Assembly (NCBI GenBank): GCA_900550935.1
Contig: URUD01000007.1
Location: 9,510 to 73,509 of the forward strand
Direction: 5' to 3'
Length of the DNA: 64,000 nt
Source: an uncultured Roseburia sp.
GTDB taxonomy: Bacteria > Bacillota > Clostridia > Lachnospirales > Lachnospiraceae
The notes below the pieces were generated by a model, which worked only from the letters and a program-made list of their open reading frames with translations, had not been told where the DNA came from and did not search any database. The translations under genes were made by a program, and so were the position numbers. This document shows positions 58,848-64,000 of the stretch, piece by piece; within the stretch, counting starts at the first letter, position 1; each line of letters begins with the position of its first letter.

Positions 58848-60563
58848 ATGGCAGGATTTTTAAAGAATGGAATAGGATGGAAAAAGAAAGCAGATAAGAC
58901 AGAAGAGATGAAAAAAGAGACTGAGAAAGAAACGATCGTCTGTCCTGCATGTGGAAGAGAAATTGACCGGAAAGAGACCGAGAAAAATAAATATGTCTGC
59001 TATGAATGTGGAAGCTATTTCAGGGTCCGCACAAAAAACCGTATCCGTATGGTGGCGGACAAAGACAGCTTTGTGCCGTGGTTTGAGGATCTGGAATCCA
59101 AAAATCCACTGGATTTTCCAGGGTATGAAGAAAAAATCGCCCAGGCAAAAGAAAAGACTGGACTGCATGAAGCAGTTACCGTAGGACGCGCGAAGATCTA
59201 TGGAGAAGATGTGGTGATCGGGGTATGTGATGCGCGTTTTATGATGAGCAGCATGGGACATGTGGTTGGCGAAAAGATCGCACATGCGGTGGAACGTGCG
59301 ACCGAGGAAAAGCTGCCGGTCATCCTGTTTTGCTGTTCCGGAGGGGCAAGAATGCAGGAGGGGATCATTTCCCTGATGCAGATGGCAAAAACGTCTGCGG
59401 CATTAAAACGTCATTCTGAGGAAGGACTTTTGTATGTACCGGTCTTGACCGACCCGACGACCGGCGGTGTGACAGCCAGCTTTGCCATGCTGGGTGACAT
59501 TATCCTGGCAGAGCCGGGAGCATTGATCGGATTTGCAGGACCGCGTGTTATTGAACAGACCATTGGGGAAAAACTGCCGGATGGATTTCAGCGGGCAGAG
59601 TTTCAGTTAGAGCATGGATTTGTAGATGCCGTGGTGGAACGAAAAGATTTAAAAAAGACGTTGTACCAGATCTTAAAACTGCATCATAAAAATAAGGGCT
59701 ATGCCAATTTTAATGCACTCCGTGAGGACGACTGCTATGAGCCGACCGAGCTGATGCGGGAACGTGCATCAAAAGTACATCCATTAAGTGCCTGGGAGAA
59801 GGTAAAGGCAGCCAGACAGGTCGACAGACTTGCCTCAGTTGACTATATGGATATAATCTTTGAAGATTTTATGGAACTGCATGGAGACAGGCAGTACCGG
59901 GATGATCCGGCGATCGTGGCAGGAATCGCATCTCTTGACGGACAGCCGGTGACGGTGATCGGAGTACATAAGGGAAAAGATTTAAAGGACTGCATGGCAC
60001 ACAATTACGGAATGCCTTCCCCGGAAGGATACCGCAAGGCATTGCGCCTGATGAAACAGGCAGAAAAATTCAACCGCCCTATCATTACGTTTGTGAATAC
60101 ATCCGGTGCATTTCCGGGAAAAGAGGCGGAGGAACGTGGACAGGGAGAGGCAATCGCGCGCAATCTGTATGAGATGTCAGCCCTTAAGGTTCCGGTGCTC
60201 TGTCTGATGATCGGAGAAGGCGGAAGTGGCGGTGCCCTGGCACTTGCGGTCGGAAACGAAGTCTGGATGATGGAAAATGCGACCTATTCGGTATTGTCGC
60301 CGGAGGGATTTGCCTCTATCTTATGGAAAGACGGAAAACGCGCGAAGGAAGCCAGTGAAGTCATGAAGATCACTGCAGCAGATTTAAAGCAGTTACATGT
60401 CATTGAAGAAGTGATCCCGGAATATGGGATGGCAGATGCCCCGGCGTGTGAATCAATCGCACGTTTTATGAAAGGGCATATGAAAGAATTTTTAAAGAGA
60501 CAGGATAAGAAAACAGGGGAGCAGCTGGCGAAAGAGCGTTATCAGCGGTTTCGGGAATTTTAA
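58848..60563 (+). CDS. accDA: Fused acetyl-CoA carboxylase carboxyltransferase, beta (AccD) plus alpha (AccA)
   Basis: 571-aa fusion of both carboxyltransferase subunits. The AccD part (1-270) has the zinc ribbon 'CPACGREID...CYECGSYF' and 'CSGGARMQEGIISLMQMAKT', and 'LTDPTTGGVTASFAMLGDI'. The AccA part (about 300-571) has 'FMELHGDRQYRDDPAIVAGI', 'NYGMPSPEGYRKALRLM' and 'GEGGSGGALALAVGNEVWM'. It moves CO2 from biotin on AccB to acetyl-CoA. ATG at 58848 is followed by the expected start; an earlier Met overlaps fabZ. accB and accC are not in this window, so they must be encoded elsewhere. Confidence 0.93.
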   Translation: MAGFLKNGIGWKKKADKTEEMKKETEKETIVCPACGREIDRKETEKNKYVCYECGSYFRVRTKNRIRMVADKDSFVPWFEDLESKNPLDFPGYEEKIAQAKEKTGLHEAVTVGRAKIYGEDVVIGVCDARFMMSSMGHVVGEKIAHAVERATEEKLPVILFCCSGGARMQEGIISLMQMAKTSAALKRHSEEGLLYVPVLTDPTTGGVTASFAMLGDIILAEPGALIGFAGPRVIEQTIGEKLPDGFQRAEFQLEHGFVDAVVERKDLKKTLYQILKLHHKNKGYANFNALREDDCYEPTELMRERASKVHPLSAWEKVKAARQVDRLASVDYMDIIFEDFMELHGDRQYRDDPAIVAGIASLDGQPVTVIGVHKGKDLKDCMAHNYGMPSPEGYRKALRLMKQAEKFNRPIITFVNTSGAFPGKEAEERGQGEAIARNLYEMSALKVPVLCLMIGEGGSGGALALAVGNEVWMMENATYSVLSPEGFASILWKDGKRAKEASEVMKITAADLKQLHVIEEVIPEYGMADAPACESIARFMKGHMKEFLKRQDKKTGEQLAKERYQRFREF

Positions 60564-60586
60564 GGGAAACAGGCATGGAGGAAAAT

Positions 60587-61555
60587 ATGAATGTAAAGAT
60601 AATTGGAACCGGAAGTGCGATCCCAAAGCGCAGGGTAACCAATCAGGAATTAAGCCGGATGATGGATACCTCGGATGAGTGGATCCGGACAAGAACCGGG
60701 ATAGAAGAGCGCCATATCGCAGTGGAGGAGACGACAACAGGGCTTGCCACAGAGGCGGCAAAAAGAGCTCTTGCAATGGCAGAAACAGAGCCGGAAGAAA
60801 TCGACCTTATTATCGCGGCAACGGTCACGGCGGATAAATTTTTACCGAACCTTTCCTGTGAGGTGCAGAGCGCACTTGGGGCGAAGGGTGCGGTGGCATT
60901 TGATATCAATGCGGCATGTTCCGGATTTTTGTTTGCACTTGATACGGCAAAACGCTATCTGGATGGGAAACGCTATCAAAAGGCACTTGTCATTGGAGCT
61001 GAGATCCTTTCTAAGATCATGGACTGGGAAGACCGCAGTACCTGTGTTTTATTTGGCGATGGTGCCGGAGCAGCAGTCCTCTCAGTCTGCGAGGGAGAAG
61101 AAGGCATCCGTTCCATGGTACAGGGCTCCGACGGAGCAAGGGGAATGGTGTTACGCTGCGATAACAGACCGGTCAACAATCCATTTCAGAAGAATGAAAC
61201 GGGACATTCCTATGTCAGCATGAACGGACAGGAAGTATATAAATTTGCGGTGCGCACGGTTCCGGATGCAATCGAAAAAGCAGTGGAAGAGGCAGGATTT
61301 TCCATGGATGAGATCGACCTGTTTTTGCTGCATCAGGCAAATTACAGGATCATCGAAGCCGTGGCAAAACGCCTGCATCAGCCGATGGAAAAGTTCCCGA
61401 CCAATCTGCAGGAGTATGGAAACATTTCTGCGGCAAGCGTACCGATTTTACTTGATAATGTAAATAATCATGGTAGAATAAAACAAGGAAATAAAATTAT
61501 TTTGGCAGGATTTGGCGCAGGACTGACCTGGGGAGCGACAGTTCTGGTCTGGTAG
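60587..61555 (+). CDS. fabH: 3-oxoacyl-[acyl-carrier-protein] synthase III
   Basis: 322-aa initiating condensing enzyme. 'DTSDEWIRTRTGIEERHIA' is the CoA-binding start, 'DINAACSGFLFALDTA' holds the catalytic Cys (near 112), 'LLHQANYRIIEAVAKRL' the His (near 246) and 'NISAASVPILLDN' the Asn (near 276). It joins acetyl-CoA with malonyl-ACP. The ATG at 60587 follows GGAGGAAAAT. Its place near the end of the operon differs from the common fabH-first order. Confidence 0.94.
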   Translation: MNVKIIGTGSAIPKRRVTNQELSRMMDTSDEWIRTRTGIEERHIAVEETTTGLATEAAKRALAMAETEPEEIDLIIAATVTADKFLPNLSCEVQSALGAKGAVAFDINAACSGFLFALDTAKRYLDGKRYQKALVIGAEILSKIMDWEDRSTCVLFGDGAGAAVLSVCEGEEGIRSMVQGSDGARGMVLRCDNRPVNNPFQKNETGHSYVSMNGQEVYKFAVRTVPDAIEKAVEEAGFSMDEIDLFLLHQANYRIIEAVAKRLHQPMEKFPTNLQEYGNISAASVPILLDNVNNHGRIKQGNKIILAGFGAGLTWGATVLVW

Positions 61556-61572
61556 GATTCGGAGTATAATAC

Positions 61573-62040
61573 ATGACAACAGATGAAACACTTAACACTT
61601 TACTGGTAAAGCTATTTAAAGACATCATGGAGATTGAGGGAAGATGCCTTGTTAGCGAAGGTTTTAAAGATATTACTTACAATGATTTCCATGTGATCGA
61701 AGCGATCGGGACAAAAGAACCCAAAAGCATGAGCACCGTTGCAAAACTGATGAATGTCACAACGGGTACTCTTACCAAAGCGATGGATGGCCTTGCCGAG
61801 AAGGGTTATGTGATTCGGGAACGCAGCAAACAGGATAAGCGCGTGGTGTGGGTCTACCTTACCGAAAAGGGCAAGGCGGCATATAAACACCACGAGGAGT
61901 TTCACTGGCGTATGATCGACCACATCAAAGATGGACTTGGCGATCAGGAGATCACGGTACTGATCTACTCCCTGGCAAAATTAGTTGACTTTTTCCAGCA
62001 GGTTTATGAACCGGAAAAGGAACAGGAGGAAGGCAAATGA
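61573..62040 (+). CDS. fabT: MarR family regulator, FabT-like
   Basis: 155-aa MarR-type repressor. The winged helix covers 'MSTVAKLMNVTTGTLTKAMD' and 'LAEKGYVIRERSKQDKRVVW', and long flanking helices dimerise. FabT in streptococci uses acyl-ACP as corepressor and binds TTTGA-N3-TCAAA boxes; four such boxes lie at the operon promoter 7.4 kb upstream. Being last but one in the operon it controls, it should form a negative feedback loop. Stop overlaps the next gene by 4 nt (ATGA). Confidence 0.88.
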   Translation: MTTDETLNTLLVKLFKDIMEIEGRCLVSEGFKDITYNDFHVIEAIGTKEPKSMSTVAKLMNVTTGTLTKAMDGLAEKGYVIRERSKQDKRVVWVYLTEKGKAAYKHHEEFHWRMIDHIKDGLGDQEITVLIYSLAKLVDFFQQVYEPEKEQEEGK

Positions 62041-62300
62041 GCAGATTAGGTGCAGGGAAGAACGCCTGGGCGTTGTTTTTGTTATTGCTGGCAGGTATTG
62101 TACTTGGCGGATTTATTGGAACACTTGCAGCCGGCGTACCATTTTTAAGCTGGCTGAATTATGGACAGAGTTTTGGGATCGCAAATCCGGTGGTACTGGA
62201 TTTGGGAATCCTGGTAATTACCTTTGGGCTTACCATCCGGATCACGGTGGCAAGTATTATTGGTGTACTGATCGCAATTTTAATTTATCGTCTGATTTGA
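62037..62300 (+). CDS. DUF4321-like small membrane protein
   Basis: 87-aa protein with two long hydrophobic helices: 'ALFLLLLAGIVLGGFIGTLA' and the C-terminal 'ITVASIIGVLIAILIYRLI'. The central piece 'LSWLNYGQSFGIANPVVLDLG' is typical of the DUF4321 family of clostridia. It overlaps the fabT stop by 4 nt and should be co-translated with it. No function is established; co-occurrence with the fatty-acid operon hints at the membrane. Confidence 0.75.
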   Translation: MSRLGAGKNAWALFLLLLAGIVLGGFIGTLAAGVPFLSWLNYGQSFGIANPVVLDLGILVITFGLTIRITVASIIGVLIAILIYRLI

Positions 62301-62301
62301 A

Positions 62302-62329
62302 AAGGGAGCTGTTTACAGCTTCCTTTTTT
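62302..62329 (+). terminator. Terminator of the fatty-acid operon
   Basis: AAGGGAGCTG (62302-62311) pairs with CAGCTTCCTT (62316-62325), with one GU pair, then T residues. Confidence 0.85.
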
Positions 62330-62400
62330 GCATTATTGGCGTAATCTGACCGTTTCACGGTGCACAGCTTTAACAATTTAACGGAATAAAGAAAAAAATA

Positions 62401-62429
62401 TTGCAAGCTGGAACATTTTATAATAAAAT
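62401..62429 (+). promoter_or_regulatory. gdhA promoter
   Basis: TTGCAA (62401-62406), a 17-nt spacer and TAAAAT (62424-62429), about 50 nt before the ATG. Confidence 0.6.
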
Positions 62430-62482
62430 AAGCATGGTAGTAAAAATACACACTATAAAAGTAAAACAAGGAGATTAGAAAA

Positions 62483-63841
62483 ATGGGATACGTTGATGAA
62501 GTACTCGCAAAAGTAAAAGAAAAAAATGCTTCAGAACCTGAGTTTTTACAGGCTGTGGAAGAGGTATTAGAGTCTTTAAGACCAGTCATTGATGCAAATG
62601 AGGAGCTCTACAGAAAAAATGCGATTCTTGAGAGAATCACAGAGCCGGATCGTCAGATCATGTTCCGCGTTCCCTGGGTAGATGACAATGGTCAGGTTCA
62701 GGTAAACAGAGGTTTCCGTGTACAGTTCAACAATGCCATTGGACCATACAAGGGAGGATTAAGACTTCATCCTTCTGTAAACCTTGGAATTATCAAATTC
62801 TTAGGATTTGAACAGGTATTTAAAAACTCACTTACCACACTTCCGATCGGTGGAGGTAAAGGTGGTTCTGACTTTGATCCAAAGGGTAAATCTGACAGAG
62901 AGATCATGGCATTCTGCCAGAGCTTTATGACAGAGCTTTCCAAATACATCGGAGCAGATGTGGACGTACCTGCAGGAGATATCGGAACAGGTGCCAGAGA
63001 GATCGGTTTCATGTTCGGACAGTATAAGAGAATCCGTGGTTCTTTCGAAGGCGTTCTTACAGGGAAAGGACTTACCTACGGTGGTTCCCTTGCACGTACA
63101 GAAGCTACCGGATATGGTTTGTTGTATTTAACAAATGCGTTATGGAAAGATCACGGCATGAGCCTTGAAGGAAAGACAGCCGCAGTTTCCGGTTCCGGTA
63201 ACGTAGCAATCTACGCAATCGAGAAAGCACATCAGTTAGGAGCAAAAGTTGTAACATGCTCTGATTCTACAGGATGGATTTATGATCCGGAAGGAATCGA
63301 TGTTGCATTATTAAAAGAAGTAAAAGAAGTAAAACGTGCACGTTTAACAGAGTACGCAGCTGCAAGACCATCTGCTGAGTATCATGCAAAACAGAACGGT
63401 GAGCATGGTGTATGGCAGTACAAAGTTGATTTAGCTCTTCCATGTGCAACACAGAACGAGTTAGATATTGAGGATGCTAAGATGTTAGTTGCAAACGGTG
63501 TTACATCTGTTACAGAGGGTGCTAACATGCCTACTACTTTAGAGGCTACCAAATACTTACAGCAGAACGGCGTATTATTCGTAGGTGGTAAAGCTGCCAA
63601 TGCCGGTGGTGTTGCAACTTCCGCATTAGAGATGAGCCAGAACTCTGAGAGACTTCACTGGACATTCGAAGAAGTTGACGGAAAACTCAAAGGTATCATG
63701 GAGACGATCTACGCTAACATTTCCGATGCTGCAAAGAGATACAATGCAACCGTTGGCGGACAGACAGACTATGTTGCCGGAGCAAATATTGCCGGATTTG
63801 AGAAAGTTGTAAATGCTATGTTAGCTCAGGGTGTATGTTAA
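62483..63841 (+). CDS. gdhA: Glutamate dehydrogenase (NADP-type, hexameric)
   Basis: 452-aa enzyme that joins ammonia to 2-oxoglutarate. 'NNAIGPYKGGLRLHPSVNLG' and 'FKNSLTTLPIGGGKGGSDFD' hold the substrate Lys residues, 'DVDVPAGDIGTGAREIGFMF' the catalytic Asp region, and 'AAVSGSGNVAIYAIEKAHQLG' the cofactor loop (GSGNVA as in NADP enzymes). Length and sequence fit the short hexameric class I. It is a single gene with its own promoter and terminator, and codon use in its second half looks like that of highly expressed genes. Confidence 0.96.
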   Translation: MGYVDEVLAKVKEKNASEPEFLQAVEEVLESLRPVIDANEELYRKNAILERITEPDRQIMFRVPWVDDNGQVQVNRGFRVQFNNAIGPYKGGLRLHPSVNLGIIKFLGFEQVFKNSLTTLPIGGGKGGSDFDPKGKSDREIMAFCQSFMTELSKYIGADVDVPAGDIGTGAREIGFMFGQYKRIRGSFEGVLTGKGLTYGGSLARTEATGYGLLYLTNALWKDHGMSLEGKTAAVSGSGNVAIYAIEKAHQLGAKVVTCSDSTGWIYDPEGIDVALLKEVKEVKRARLTEYAAARPSAEYHAKQNGEHGVWQYKVDLALPCATQNELDIEDAKMLVANGVTSVTEGANMPTTLEATKYLQQNGVLFVGGKAANAGGVATSALEMSQNSERLHWTFEEVDGKLKGIMETIYANISDAAKRYNATVGGQTDYVAGANIAGFEKVVNAMLAQGVC

Positions 63842-63892
63842 TCTACGATTAACAGCTAATTAAGAATTATTAAATGAATAAATGATATTGAG

Positions 63893-63929
63893 AAGTCCTG
63901 TAAACCCAGTGTTTATGGGACTTTTCTTT
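63893..63929 (+). terminator. Terminator of gdhA
   Basis: AAGTCC (63893-63898) and GGACTT (63918-63923) close an inner pairing of GTAAAC with GTTTAT, followed by T residues. Confidence 0.8.
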
Positions 63930-64000
63930 ATGTATTGAAATGACGAAAGAATTGTCAGAATATTCATAAATAGAAGATAATTTACGTTGTTTTGAGGTCG

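Noticed and set aside
1..64000. CRISPR arrays, insertion sequences, integrases or attachment sites
   Set aside because: I looked for regularly spaced repeats and transposase or recombinase motifs and found none; the only mobile trace is the KilA-N remnant.

Overview
The window looks like a chromosome segment of a motile, spore-forming, anaerobic Lachnospiraceae bacterium, most likely Roseburia or a close relative. The support is indirect but consistent: a Firmicutes-type FabK/FabT fatty-acid operon with a fused AccDA, a SpoVT regulator, AgrC/LytTR-type signalling, GPH-family sugar symporters, a FliD-like protein behind a sigma-28-like promoter, chemoreceptors, and moderate-GC coding sequence with strong AGGAGG-type ribosome binding sites. 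No rRNA, CRISPR array or intact mobile element was seen. There is one tRNA (Gly, CCC) and one decayed KilA-N gene.

Layout. 1-6.8 kb: mixed envelope and housekeeping genes (5'-truncated FtsX-like permease, tRNA-Gly, S66 carboxypeptidase, FliD-like protein, NfeD, patatin, 2-hydroxyacid dehydrogenase, zinc phospholipase C-like protein). 7-14.6 kb: a radical SAM enzyme, a lipid-flippase-like membrane protein that appears to start at AUU or AUC, an LtaS-like phosphoglycerol transferase, a ferredoxin-type aldo/keto reductase, a HAD phosphatase, a lipoprotein and an SseB-like protein. 14.7-31.9 kb: a carbohydrate region bracketed by two paralogous chemoreceptors that end in PilZ domains. Inside are uxuA and uxuB with a matching operator in front of each and an AraC regulator between them, then a LytTR two-component pair, then a GH2 - permuted GH3 - GPH symporter operon whose promoter carries a perfect 21-bp-spaced direct repeat of the LytTR type. 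32-33.4 kb: a methyltransferase and the KilA-N pseudogene. 33.4-38.6 kb: a GPH symporter - esterase - old-yellow-enzyme operon divergent from an AraC regulator, with 21-bp-spaced direct repeats next to the operon promoter. 38.7-45.3 kb: spoVT, a compact SbcD/SbcC-like pair, a class A PBP, and a ROK glucokinase with a consensus-perfect cre site on its promoter.

45.4-54 kb is a sulfur and siroheme region: a FecB-like binding protein, fused siroheme synthase, FecC/FecE-like transporter genes on the opposite strand, then an operon of O-acetylhomoserine sulfhydrylase, small siroheme sulfite reductase, TusA-like protein, thioredoxin, ubiquitin-fold sulfur carrier, E1-like activating enzyme and JAMM protease. 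This set closely resembles the protein-thiocarboxylate (HcyS/HcyF/HcyD) route to homocysteine described in Wolinella. The sulfur carrier has a short tail after its glycines that must be removed, and the glycine codons also form the ribosome binding site of the E1 gene. 54-62.3 kb is the fatty-acid operon (acp, fabK, fabD, fabG, fabF, fabZ, accDA, fabH, fabT, DUF4321-like gene) behind a promoter with four FabT-type boxes, three of them in exact 16-bp register. The window ends with gdhA and its terminator.

The observations I consider most worth follow-up are the thiocarboxylate sulfur operon with its overlapping carrier/E1 genes, the LytTR repeats on a glycan operon, the PilZ-fused chemoreceptor pair, the esterase/OYE operon, and the non-AUG flippase start after the radical SAM gene. 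All functions are inferred by reading motifs; no database search was possible.
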